A DNA stretch of 64,000 bases from Phytophthora colocasiae (Eukaryota; Oomycota; Peronosporomycetes; Peronosporales; Peronosporaceae): assembly GCA_018806915.1 (NCBI GenBank), contig JAGKQI010000081.1, positions 744,001 to 808,000 of the forward strand, read 5' to 3'. Below are positions 47,950 through 58,519 of this stretch, piece by piece (the stretch's first letter is position 1; every line of letters starts with the position of its first letter). The notes below the pieces were generated by a model that did no database searches, was not told the origin of the DNA, and worked only from the letters and a program-made list of their open reading frames with translations. The position numbers and the translations under genes are program-made.

Positions 47950-48287
47950 TTGAAATCTGCAGCACGAATGTTTGAAACATTCGGACCAAGCGTTATCGGG
48001 GATATTGTGCCTGTCATTTGTCTTCCTGCTGCGACGCTCGGAACTTCAGCCGAAGGTCAGCAGTTTTCGTGTCTTGTGCTTAATACAGCTAAATCGCGCT
48101 ACTCGACTGCTCTGGCTGATCAATAGCACTAGCAAGTGAAGCGATGTCAGCCCACATATCCTTAATGCAATATAAACCGGCGTGGTAGAAAATGTATCGT
48201 GCCCAGCGTGTCGCGCCCATGTAGATGGCGTCGTCCGGATTCAAGACTGAAGCAATGGAGTAACAAGGTTACATGTTTACGAACTGA
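47950..48287. other. Spacer with no assigned feature
   Basis: Open stretch 47875-48126 has no family resemblance. Nothing else is recognised. Confidence 0.25.
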
Positions 48288-48485
48288 GTGAGAGGTCTCA
48301 CGCCACTGATGAATGCCTCACGCGCCAGTATAGCATGCTGCGTCCGCGGTTTGATATCTTACGTGGCTGATGTGAATTCCGTGGCTAAGCAAAATCACGG
48401 CCATGTATTATGCTGCTTCAAACAAAGCCACGACGATCGACGCTCTGCTCGTTACCGGAGCCAACATATACACCTGGAACGCTGA
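48288..48485 (+). pseudogene. Ankyrin-repeat gene fragment
   Basis: The open stretch includes RGLTPLMNASRASIACCVRG followed by LISYVADVNSVAK, matching the ankyrin pattern GxTPLMxAxxxG...VxxLIxxGADVN, with the turn glycines partly lost. Only about one repeat is preserved. Confidence 0.45.
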
Positions 48486-49439
48486 CGGTCTAGCTGCATT
48501 GGATATCTTTAAATAACCGATGGGAATCCACTGCGATATATCCCTTTTCGTAAGAAAGACAGCACAATTGCGAGTAAATGTGAAGGTGATGGTAACTTAA
48601 GCGAAAGCTGCGAGTTCTGTCCAGGAGCATATTTGACGCACTGTTAACTAAGAGCGGGGTCCACTTGTGCAGGTCGCCCACGTTTTTTCTTGTGGCTTCT
48701 GCTTGGGTAAGTCTGTCGAGGCGGCGGTGAACCATCGTAAGGCAATCCTTGAGTATCAAGAGCTGCCATTACATGCACGCAGCAGCCAAATTTGAACCAT
48801 GTACGACATGTACATGATTATTCATCCTGTTCCTGGTTGTTCTTCAGACTGCAAGGTTTCATCGGTTGGGCCTTCCTCCTCTTCAGCTTTCCGTTCAGAG
48901 TCTGATAGCGCTAATGCGGACACGACTGTACCTATAGGATACCTCTGTAAGACACACATGCAGTCGATGTTAGCTGTCATATCTTCATCATCACTACTCG
49001 TCCACGAAGCCACTTGAGATATTGAAATGTCAGGTGATTGTGTTAGTGCAGACCGGTCTATAGTAATGGGCGGATTGAGACTGGTGATGAATGCAATGGA
49101 GCACCGGTCAGGAGATTTCCTGGAAGTTCATTACGGGTGCAGCTGCAGCTTGGGGATTCTGGGGCGCTACTGGGTTGTACTCATATACCATACAAGGCAG
49201 TCACGCCATTTCTCATAAGACTTATCCTTAGATACGCAAAGTCGTGGACCATATGATCCATATAGGATGGAAAAGACTGCATCCACATAAGAATTATCAT
49301 CAGATGTGCCGAATTGTGAAGAATGTGAAAGAAATCGAAGATGTTGTTGGCTTTTAAAGAGGCTATATAGATGTGATGGAGGCAGTGAAGTCTTTATCAA
49401 TTAGTCATCATTCCCTCTTTTTACCTACTCACCCACAAT
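48486..49439. other. Gene-poor stretch
   Basis: Open frames at 48490-48759 (minus) and 48799-49017 (plus) show no family. The rest is AT-rich. It lies between relics. Confidence 0.25.
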
Positions 49440-50740
49440 ACCGCACAAACCGACAGCGGCATAATCATGGGCGAGAATTGCAGCCGTAGTAGAACAATTC
49501 TTCACTGAAAGGCTTTCGCTTTACCAAGACCTACTCGTCAAACTTGAAGACAACCCACCGCTGCAGATACTACTGCCGTGGTTGCAAAGCAAAACTCGAC
49601 GTACTCACCGGAGGGACCGTGCAGGAATAGCATTTGAGCACACATGCAACAAAATAACAGTGAAGGTTCTTCCAGATTCGGGTGACTCAGGATCTGACAC
49701 GCCTCCTGAGTCAACGTTGTGAATCCCTCAGGATATGAGTCGAGAGATGGAAGATGAGGTTGACAAACTCTCTATCCCAAAAATGACGCTAATGCCCTCT
49801 GAAAAATGGGATATGATTAGAGAAGAATCGTCGCTGGATGGGTTGATGCGAGGCCTGTCAAAAGAGCAACCCATCAGTCGCGTGTACTGCGTTTACAACA
49901 AACATTTCGGTGGGACATTTTTGGAGAACCCTCCACTGTCGCTGGGTTGCGATGGAGCCAATCTTTTCCAGTTCCATTTTTCGTACTCTGCCGAGGGCAA
50001 AACGGAGCACGAGATTGGATGGGGTCACCCCGCGTTAGTACGACTTTTAACGTACAGCAACGTGGGCGGCACATTTCACTGCGTGCCTTTGCCGTTTTAC
50101 TAATGTGCCATCGTGATGCTACGTTCCGGTGATGTACGTTCTTTCCACGAGCAAGACCGAGTGGTCATGCTAGCACATGTTTCGTTGCGTCAACATGCCC
50201 CCCGGAATGAACATAGGGTCGTCCACTATTTCGTGTGATTTCGTCAACGCAGTCGTAGGCTAGTTTCCTGACAGTCCAGGCGTTGGCTGCCTCTTCCACT
50301 TTAAGCAGGCCATTCGTACTGTAAAAGCTAACAATATTTCAATAGCGATGAGCTGAGATGTCCTGGATCTTCTACAGTGCTGCCCCACGACCAGATCGAC
50401 CCTCTAGGCATTGACTATGTCACCGACAAGATATAGCTGAACGTGACATCGAGTACAGCGGGGAGAAACGGGTCGCGGTTTGGGTGTACTTCGGAAGCCG
50501 TGGCTAGAAATGTACCCCATAAAGCTTTGGAACGTCCGTGGAATCGACCAACGCATCGTGATCCGGACTAATAATCAATTGGAACGATACAACCGAGAAC
50601 TCAACGATGAGCTTACCACTGGGAACCCTAATATTCCACAGTTAGTTGGAGTGCTAGAACGCCACTCGCACCACTACTTCACTTTGCTGGAAGCCATTGC
50701 GCGAGAACATGCTCGAGCCCCAGTTCATGGGACTTACTAG
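49440..50740 (+). pseudogene. Mutator-like transposase with FLYWCH-type N-terminus, degenerate
   Basis: About 49500-49650 encodes a FLYWCH/WRKY-GCM1-like finger (YSSNLKTTHRCRYYCRGCKA, then STHA). 49735-50103 is the middle (RVYCVYNKHFGGTF, QFHFSYSAEG, IGWGHPALVRLL, VGGTFHCVP). 50480-50740 is the C-terminal block (LWNVRGIDQRIVIRTNNQLE). Stops separate the blocks. In the DxTF motif of the first catalytic strand the expected Asp appears as Gly (NVGGTF), so the active site is lost as well. Confidence 0.65.
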
Positions 50741-51003
50741 CCCCTCCGAGAGTGTGGATTGTTGGACACGCTGAGCTGCTTTAGTGCTGTTGATTCCCGA
50801 TAGTCCAGTAAAACGTGAGATGCTGCTCTTGGAGACGTTGCCATCGGCTTAACGAGAATCCATCGGACAGCAATACACTTAAGCAACTCAATAAAGAGCA
50901 GATTCAAACGGAGCAAACGGCGCATATTGTGCTGGTTCTTGAGCTGGCGGTTGAAATTCTCAACTGAATTGTTGGTTTTTGCCATTCCAGTCAGGGGTTT
51001 CAA
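50737..51003 (-). pseudogene. Mutator-like transposase C-terminal fragment, opposite strand
   Basis: KTNNSVENFNRQLKNQ corresponds to the TNNxLExxNRxL block of the neighbouring Mutator-like relic. It is a second, diverged copy in inverted orientation, adjoining end to end. Confidence 0.5.
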
Positions 51004-51572
51004 GGCAACACCAGCGATTGTATCGTCCTGATAGCCATTGCTCTATAAAGTAAGTCCTGACGGAGCGACACTCCTGACATCCCAGGCGTCAATAGCTTCT
51101 TTTATAGGAGTTGGTTTGTCGTGAGGTATCCGTGCGTAGTGGATTCGAAAAGCGTAGCGATGAATGATAGTCTTGTTTGCTTCATCGAACTTAACCCTTC
51201 AACCCTTGACCAAAAATTGAGGGGTATATTTTGACTATTTTGTTGGAGCCACCAACATAATTAGTCTTGAAATTTGTATATTTACACGCTAAGTACGAAT
51301 TTGTTGCCGGGAGGGGTAGGGAAACCACAGTCTCTGTTCTCGTGTATAGTCGGGTAACCTCTAACATATTGCGCTATATGTAAAATCGCCAAATACGATT
51401 CAGTATGATGGAGGATCCAACCTTCAGAAATGCCCTTTTTAAAAAAAATCAAGTTTTTGCACGAACACAAATTCGTAAAATTCATACTTCAGTCGAACAA
51501 AGAGTGTGTATAGGGAATGCATCACTTGCTTACTCACCTCAAGCATGTACCTATGTATTTACGTATTATTAA

Positions 51573-52710
51573 CCCCTCCAAACCGGATTCTGCATAATGC
51601 AGCTTAGATTTGAAGGCGTAAACTGAATATATTCAGTTTAAGCTAAATTCGACTTGAAGTTTGTATGCCTGTCCTTTCCCCCGACACAGCGCTTTACAAA
51701 TACCAAGTCAAAAAAGTTTCGTTTCTGTACGTGTATTTTTATTTCATGCGAACAAAGACCAGTGATTCTCGAAAATTTGAAAAAACAAGTTTTTGGAGAA
51801 TTGAGTGACTCGGTTGCATAAGATAGCAGAGGTAACTAGCACGTTCCCGCTAAATGAGTGGCTAACAGCGTCCCGCTAACTCCCGCGTTTTGGAATCTTA
51901 CCTCATTCTAGAATTTGCGCAGCTGGAGCTCAAGTCAACAGCGGAGAAGATGGTAAAACCGTTGGGGAAGTACTGCGCGACTCCGAGGTCAGAGGATGAG
52001 ACCGTCGTTCAAATCAGTGTGGAAGGAGCTGAAAAGTGAAGGTTGGACACGCAAGCCACCACCACGGCGCAGTTTGGACGATCGCTACTTCTACATCCGG
52101 CCTGGTGAAAGTGCAAGCGGGACAGAAGGTGTTCATTTCTTTCGGGGTGAAGAGGCTGTATGCAAACGGTACGCATTGTGAGGTCGCCTCACTACAAGGA
52201 ACCTTGAACTTCATCATGACTTGCCTGTTTTCACTAACTAGGATCATGGCCTGCATCATATTCACGCGTCTTCACCCAACACCCGAGAGTTTTCAGTTGA
52301 TTGCTTGCGTTCCTTGCACCGTATTTGCACAAGGACTGATAGTTTCAACTGATTGCTCAACCTCACACCAGAAGATTGCACACCTGTAAGGATCTGTATG
52401 GATAACACCCCAACTTTATGTATAGAAATTTGTATGGGAAGTTCTTATGTCTAAAATTCTGAAAAAAATGACCTGGATGACAATGTTTCTGTTCGGCGTG
52501 TGACCTGTCACTATCCGCGATATGTAGCATAATGCAAAATTAGACGGCAAGTCGTGGCCCATTATGCAGCTTATATGCGGGATTAGCAAGCCTCTTGTAA
52601 CTGCACATCCTGAATCCTTTCTTCCCTAACCTTGTTTATATACAAACATTAAGTCTAATTATGCTGCATATGCAGTTTACATGTTCCTTTCGGCTCCCGG
52701 TCTGGAGGGG
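51573..52710 (+). mobile_element. Inner PiggyBac-like element nested in the outer one
   Basis: Flanked by TTAA at 51569-51572 and 52711-52714. The ends CCCCTCCAAACCGG and CCGGTCTGGAGGGG are inverted with one mismatch. It carries a fragment of a PiggyBac-type transposase, so it is a deletion derivative of an autonomous element. Confidence 0.7.
51996..52181 (+). pseudogene. PiggyBac-type transposase N-terminal fragment
   Basis: The 61-residue stretch MRPSFKSVWKELKSEGWTRK and the following RSLDDRYFYIRPG ... GVHFFRGEEAV resemble the conserved N-terminal module of oomycete PiggyBac-like transposases (SFxxxWxxLxxxGW ... YxxPG ... GxDFFxGEEA). The DDD catalytic domain is missing. Confidence 0.6.
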
Positions 52711-53339
52711 TTAAATATGGCTGTAGCTAGACATGCTTGGATTTACGGGCACGATCAAGCTAAAGACGACGTATATGACAGCCATGCTAAGGTCACTAGA
52801 TTACAGTTAAATATAATGCACTTGAAATAATCTCCTCAAAAGTAGCAGCGCTAGTAGTGTTATTCCCACCAATCGAAATAATATAATCATGATATTACAG
52901 TATGGACTCTGCTTCTGAGAACAATCAAGGCCAGTGATGCGCTTAGAGGGGGCACAATCTAATTGGAAATATATTGACAGAAATTTATGTTCATTGTTAA
53001 CTAATTAGAAAGGGATTTGCAAAGTAATGGTGTTCCTAGCACGGAAACAGCACCGTATTTCGTTACAGATCAGATAATGTTCTGTCTTTATCCGTTTCTG
53101 TCGGTTTTCTCCTTTTGATTCGACCTACCCCTGTGCATCGTCGCATCTCTCTTACAGTTTTTCCACTTGTTTTTAGTATTGAACTACTTTCAATACTAAT
53201 ATATAGTCTAAAATCGATTATGTTGGAGCCTCAAACATGCGTATAGATGAAGAGGTTAGGTTTTTTAAAGATATACACCCATTATATTGGTGGCTCTAAC
53301 ATATGGGGGTTGAAGGATTAAGAGTGTATTTTATTACGT

Positions 53340-54060
53340 TCGTCATGACGTTAAAGAAACACATCAAAATACCGGTCGATGTTCAAAGTCAAAGATACGC
53401 AGAGCTTCAACTTCAAATGCGTTCCGCTGGGCATTATCCGCGTCCATCATCACAAAACTCAATTGCACCTGCTTACCCAAAATTGTCTGATACAACTCCA
53501 ATGCTGCACGAAATGCGAGTTCCCATTAAGGTTGCTTCAAATCAATAACCACAAAGAAAGAAACTGGATAAAATTGTCGCCACATATCTCAAGCCCAATA
53601 ACTATAACTGGATAGCCAAGGGTGCTGAGTTTGAACGTAGCATCCAAATGCACAACACAAGAGCTCGCATGTTCAAGGTGCGAATGCTTAGTTGCAAAGC
53701 CCACACTTGCGGACTATCGTCCGTTGCTTCGCCTAGAATCGGTAAACCATCAAGATCTGTTGAAAAGCCAAATGCGAAGGGTTCTGTGTCGGACATTGCT
53801 GGGATGCCAATTTTACTGTGACGTTCACGAAATCGTTGTCGGTTAAGAGCTCTGATCCTGTAGCGTCTGACCAAATACTGCAATTTCTTAGCATCTGTAA
53901 CTTTCATCTTAAAACCAAGCACCATCTTGTTTATCGCTTGGGCTGGTTTATCTCCATCTCGCGCTCGCTCTTCAATGAATCGTGCCATCGACAGGTTGAT
54001 ATAACCTGGTATTGGTGATGGTGGAGCCACAGAGAGATGAGATCCATGCTGGTACACGTA
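53340..54060 (-). pseudogene. Mutator-like transposase remnant
   Basis: The N-terminal stretch (54057-53602) has RYRIRALNRQRFRERHSKIG and FAFGFSTDLDGLPILGEATD. A frameshifted continuation (about 53560-53370) has LELYQTILGKQVQLSFVMMD followed by ADNAQRNAF, which fits the second catalytic Asp of Mutator-like transposases. Stops and frame changes make it non-functional. It ends at the TTAA-flanked PiggyBac-like element. Confidence 0.5.
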
Positions 54061-55318
54061 GATAATGTCCTCAATGTCACACGACAGACCTTTCAGTAAT
54101 CATGAGCACTTGTGTTCAACGCCAGAAGCGTTGCATGTCATTGAGTAAATCGTGTAGCGCATGGGGGTGTACGCTAAGTCGTAGTGCACAGTTGACATAC
54201 TTCATGGGTGACTTTTACTCGCAAGACGACTTTCTGTGTATCTAGAAACTTGTCGAGTTGTGCACCCGTTTGGCAGGTTACCAAGAGAATCCACCAGTAC
54301 TGTTTTCTCGTATACAACTTCTGTAATGACACTACTCGTGATGTGAGAGTAGTTGAATGAGATGTGAGTCCCGCGCGGTTTTTGCGACTTCCGCATTCCT
54401 TATTTATCCCTGAATTGGGAAGTGAGAGGTTAATTTTAAAATGAACATCTCATTTATGGAGAAAAATTTACCTCTACAATAAACTTTTTGAAAGTTTATA
54501 ATTCGTTTTTATATTTTAATTTTCTCTCCCATTTAAAAGTTCTCGCCGTGAAGCAGCAGCGGCGTTTCCTGCGCTCGGCTCGTGCAAGCACTGCGTACCC
54601 AGCGTGCACAGCGTGCTGTACAGCGCTGTCCGCTTCGGTATTGCTAGTGTTGTGCATGTCTCGTGCAGGAGTGTTCGTCATTCGTGTTAAGCGGAGGCAA
54701 CAATGCCAGGCCCGTGGTAAGCAGAATGCTGACGCTAGTCGTTCTAACCCGTTATGTAATGGCGACCGGTGCACAAATATGCTTGTCAAATTTCTCAGCT
54801 CCCGATTGGTCACCTTTGTGACCTTGTTCCTCCACGATAAGGCAATTCTCTGACCAGTCAATACGCTGCAGCATTATTGCGTCGACAGACTCCGATCGAC
54901 TCATTAAATTTCAAATCAACAGGAAATACCCCCCCCAAACATAATTGTAGAATAAGATTGAATTGCTTTGAGAAACGTAAGTCGAGCTCCCTACGTGTTT
55001 TGATGCGTATCTGATTGGACAAAAAGGTTGATTTTTCGGTTGCTTCAGAACTCGATACGCAATTTGCGGCTCTGCTGAAGAAGTTATCGTCTTGAAGGCC
55101 ATCATCGGCGGTGAAAGTGCGCTACAAGCGGGGCAAGTCAACTGTCAAAGCCCCGAGGGTGTTGTAGGATCTCCAGACTACAAAATGATTGCAAGAAGAT
55201 CCGGCGGTATGGGCGGAAGGCTGGCATTTTTGTGCGGTATTGATTCCGTGTTCTTTTCCGAGACCAGACACTGTACGGCAAGTTGGTGCAAACAAAAAAT
55301 GACGTAAGTGCTTATTTA
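54061..55318. other. Gene-poor stretch, unassigned fragments
   Basis: The opposed open frames at 54488-54861 have no family. 55092-55307 (plus) is an exon-like stretch with RRSGGMGGRLAFLCGID that runs into GTAAGT, but nothing recognisable follows. A C8 run lies near 54930. Confidence 0.25.
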
Positions 55319-55964
55319 CTAACTACAGTTCTTGTTCCTCTTTCGTGACTTGAATGGCAGGATTCGTGTTCGCAAGTTGCTGCCCTCTCGCACGAGCCTC
55401 AACACTGTGATAAGATTTATCTGCTCTGTTCTACGGGTCCGTTGGCTCGGTTTTAACGCTAGATTCTCGTAGCCATTTTTGAACAGTGCAATAGCGTGGG
55501 CTTCATCTTGTGGGTTTGGCGTTGGTGCTCCAAGTGTAGCTTCGATCCCGTTTGAAATATGACGCATCATCATCGTCCAGTCCGAGTGTTGCTCTTTGCT
55601 GTATGTGAGACCAGGTCATATAGCAAGATTCCATTATACGGCGGATATCCGAGTGTCTAGCTTTCAAACCACCACAAGAGCCACGCATCGAGGGGTCTAT
55701 ACTAGGAAAATCAAAGTTTTGAGGCAGTAAGTGGAATTTTCCTCTCCGTGCATAGTACGTTCGTAGTGTATTCTGCGCTTGAGTTGTCTGGTGCGGTATT
55801 TGGTGGAGTAATCTCACTTCATCTAGCAATGAGCTTATCTCCTCTCGAAGTAGCGCTTCAAGTAATATTGCCAGCAGCAACACATTTTTGTCTCGAGGAT
55901 GCATTCCAGTCATTTTTCCAAACTCCAGGGAGATCATCAGTTGCATTTCGCGATGTAGGTACAA
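55319..55964 (-). pseudogene. Decayed ORF, family not recognised
   Basis: Two overlapping phases (55964-55503 and 55573-55319) give MYLHREMQLMISLEFGKMTG ... and MMMRHISNGIEATLGAPTPN .... They could be parts of one protein broken by a frameshift or joined by an unseen intron. The composition is protein-like but I cannot assign it. Confidence 0.3.
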
Positions 55965-56049
55965 GTGTCACAAGCCACCGTGACCTTAAGGAGCATCAGA
56001 CATCTGATGGCGCTAGACTTCTAGCGGTGAGCATCCCTGAGAGCATCTG

Positions 56050-57575
56050 ATACCTCTGATCCGACTTGGCGCTCGTCCGGAAACAGAACCTGTCAGTCGA
56101 CGCGGCTGAGGTGTTCTTCGTCCGCTTCATTCGCAAGAAGCCAGCCGAAGAGCAGGGGCTGTCTCTCTTCCCGGACACCGACTTCGTCAGCTGCCCGCTA
56201 CACGCCATCGCCGTCGCGCTGATCACACAGGACGCGCCCTGTGTCGACCTGATCGGCAACCTTCCTGCTCTCCAAGTCACCTCTGCTGTTAACTTGACCC
56301 CTGCCACACCTTTGCTGGAGATCCTGAACAACCCTGAAGACTTCGCCACCTCGCTGCTCCTACTGCTGCTGATGCAACCGCTCCAACGATCTGCGCGAAG
56401 TGAATCGGGTGCTGGATAGAGTGAAGAACGGCGCCGGCGTTGCGGAAGCGCTCACGTCGCATTCCTTTCGTCGCGGCGGGGCACAGCACGTGAACGGCTG
56501 CGACGGGCTCACGCAACGCTGGATCTTCGACCGAGGCGCCTGGAATATGAGCACCACCAACAAGGGCTTCAACTATATCTTCAACACAAGCAGAGAAGAT
56601 CACAAGGTTAGCAAGGCACTCAGCGGATACGACACACAAAGCGAGGTGAAGGCGCTCAACCTAGCACCGTTCGACGCAGAGACGCAGCTCAAGATCGGTG
56701 TGTCTAGCGCATACTATTTACAACCTGCTATCAGCTGGAAAGCTCCAAGTACAACATAAGTCAGCAGGGCAGACGTTCTGACGGCTTACCTGATCATGCA
56801 CTAACCGCTGATGAAGAAGCTCCGCGAAGATGGACTTGCTGTCCGACGCATGGAAGCTGGTGTTGAACACGCGGGATCGTCGGTCGCTGAACGGCTAGCT
56901 TGGTCATCGCACCTTGCCACCTGTACAGACACCAAACTCAAGCCACATCAAGCGCAAGCAGACCAACCTCGCAAAGAACCAACCAACGAGAACAAGATCA
57001 TCGACCACTAACGTAGTGTGATTGACCAGTTAATGGAGCACATCAAGCGCCAAGATGAGCGGATGGATAGTCTAGAAGCTAAAATGGAAGGAAAGTCAGC
57101 ACAAGACAGAAGCAATAAGCGTCAGAACCAACCAAGCCAAGACCAAGAGAATCCCAAGCGAAAACGAGAATCAGTGACTCACCTTCATACGACGTGGTTC
57201 GCATGGTACGCTCAGGAGCCACGCCTGTGGCTAGCACCCGTCTCGAAGCAACAGAAGTCGGACGCCAAGCTACTAGTAGCGTTCATGAAGCTCTTCCTAC
57301 GCGACGGGTTCATCTTGGATGACGCTGCATCCGGCTATCGCGACCATGTCCTGAGCCTTGGCAAGCAGGCGGAATCAGCAGTGCTGGCATTCCTCGCCGA
57401 GAACAAGACGACGTCACGCGGGTCTGGCGCTGTCCTGAAGCACTTGCGCGCTCTTCACCGCACTGGCGCTCTGAATGCCATGATCGATCGCCATCAACGC
57501 CTGCTGCAAACCACCGCTATCAAGGACCCTGCACCTGGATACACACAGAACATTCTAGAAATAGTTAGCCAGTAA
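56050..57575 (+). pseudogene. Crypton tyrosine recombinase with GCR1_C-like domain, decayed
   Basis: The N-terminus including the first catalytic Arg region is missing. The rest follows in pieces: 56066-56419 (FFVRFIRKKPAEEQGLSL, SCPLHAIAVALI) and, after a frameshift, 56400-56759 with the recombinase core SHSFRRGGAQH (HxxR), RWIFDRGAW and the candidate nucleophile Tyr in NKGFNYIF. 57018-57575 carries a coiled-coil linker and a C-terminal domain beginning HLHTTWFAWYAQEPRLW, similar to the GCR1_C domain found on Cryptons. The order and spacing match the complete pair to the right. A tRNA-like sequence begins 29 bp after the stop on the opposite strand. Confidence 0.75.
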
Positions 57576-57604
57576 GGAACAATGCATTTAACAACACCGC
57601 ATAA

Positions 57605-57674
57605 GACAACGGCTGGACTCGAACCAGCATCCTCAGAGCGTAGCTCTTCGCTCTATCCATTGAGCTATGTTGTC
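57605..57674 (-). tRNA. tRNA-Arg(ACG)-like gene or pseudogene
   Basis: The 70-nt minus-strand sequence folds with 6 of 7 acceptor pairs (GACAACA/CGTTGTC), a 4-bp D stem (GCTC/GAGC) and a perfect T arm GCTGG-TTCGAGT-CCAGC. Both Pol III boxes are good: A box TAGCTCAATGG, B box GGTTCGAGTCC. By alignment to eukaryotic tRNA-Arg the loop is CTACGCT (anticodon ACG). The anticodon stem AAGAG/CTGAG pairs at only two positions and the variable loop is short, so it is probably a tRNA-derived pseudogene. It lies just downstream of a Crypton recombinase, in antisense. Confidence 0.6.
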
Positions 57675-58215
57675 GGAAGCGGGGGGGGGGGGGCAATGGC
57701 CTGCTGCCGAGCGGCTGAAGACTTGAGCAGTAGCGTAAAAAAATGATGAATGAGCTTGAGGCTGCGCCGTCGGCGAGGGCCAAGCAGTAGTGAGTGGTGT
57801 GGGGACGCTCTTTGGCTTCGGGGCTACACACAGTGAGTTGGTAAGTTGCCATTGGAAGATAGCTGGTCAATAGCCGTGCGTTAATTAGATGACTGGCTGT
57901 TGCGTTAATCTTTTTATCCGGACAGATACTTGGTTATCCGGACAGCCAAAAAATTTGCGCTTTATTTATGAATTTGCCGGCTTGAGAGCACATCAATCTC
58001 AAGCCAAATTTTGTATGTAATTAGAAAAAGCCGTTTTTCTCAGCCCACAGGCTGTTTTACGCGATTTCCTGCCGCCTGCCGCCTCAGTAAAACAAACGCC
58101 AATCCATAAATTTTCCACCTAAACTTTACGTAGCCCACCCCCAAATTTTGTGTTACACACAAATGTACCTGGTCGTTGGTACACGTCGGAGTGGTCGGCA
58201 GTCGGAAATTTTTTA
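57675..58215. other. Left flank of the tandem Cryptons
   Basis: Starts with a G14 run near 57681, then a short direct repeat of TTATCCGGACAG (about 57914 and 57933). The last 20 bp, CGGAAATTTTTTA before GTATGG, resembles the Crypton right end (TTGGAATTTTTACG before GTATGG). Confidence 0.35.
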
Positions 58216-58221
58216 GTATGG
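58216..58221 (+). repeat. Left att-like junction GTATGG
   Basis: First of three copies of GTATGG at the edges and centre of the tandem pair (58216-58221, 61026-61031, 63838-63843). To its right is TATAATATTCCCTCT and ATTCCAACCA, common to both units. Confidence 0.65.
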
Positions 58222-58519
58222 TATAATATTCCCTCTATTCCAACCAAGCTATTTTTGTAAATTTGTATAGCAAGTTAATCCGCCAATAAAAATAGACTTT
58301 AGAGACAATTTTGGCCAATCATGTGAAATTGTAGAAAGGGAAAATGGTTCCAACCATTCTGACCATATATAGTTGGAATATTTTGAAAATATGTGGTATT
58401 CAATACAATAGTCCTTACAAATGCATATTCACAAAATATCCTGAAGTTTCTGACTAATGACAGAAGTTCCAACTACACAGGAGTTTCGCCTTCACAATTA
58501 GAAGTAGTCCGCAGAAGCG

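Larger units (their letters stand above)
51195..53317. mobile_element. Outer PiggyBac-like non-autonomous element, TTAA flanked
   Basis: TTAA occurs at 51191-51194 and 53318-53321. The ends are CCCTTCAACCC and its imperfect complement GGGGTTGAAGGA, with a second inverted block GTTGGAGCCACCAA / TTGGTGGCTCTAAC inside. TTAA targets and CCC-starting ends are PiggyBac hallmarks. No coding sequence of its own is visible; another element is nested inside. Confidence 0.6.

Noticed and set aside
57681..57695. Long G run (and the C run near 63978) as possible quadruplex-forming regulatory signals
   Set aside because: Single homopolymer runs at repeat edges are more likely low-complexity sequence or assembly noise; no spaced G-tract pattern is present.
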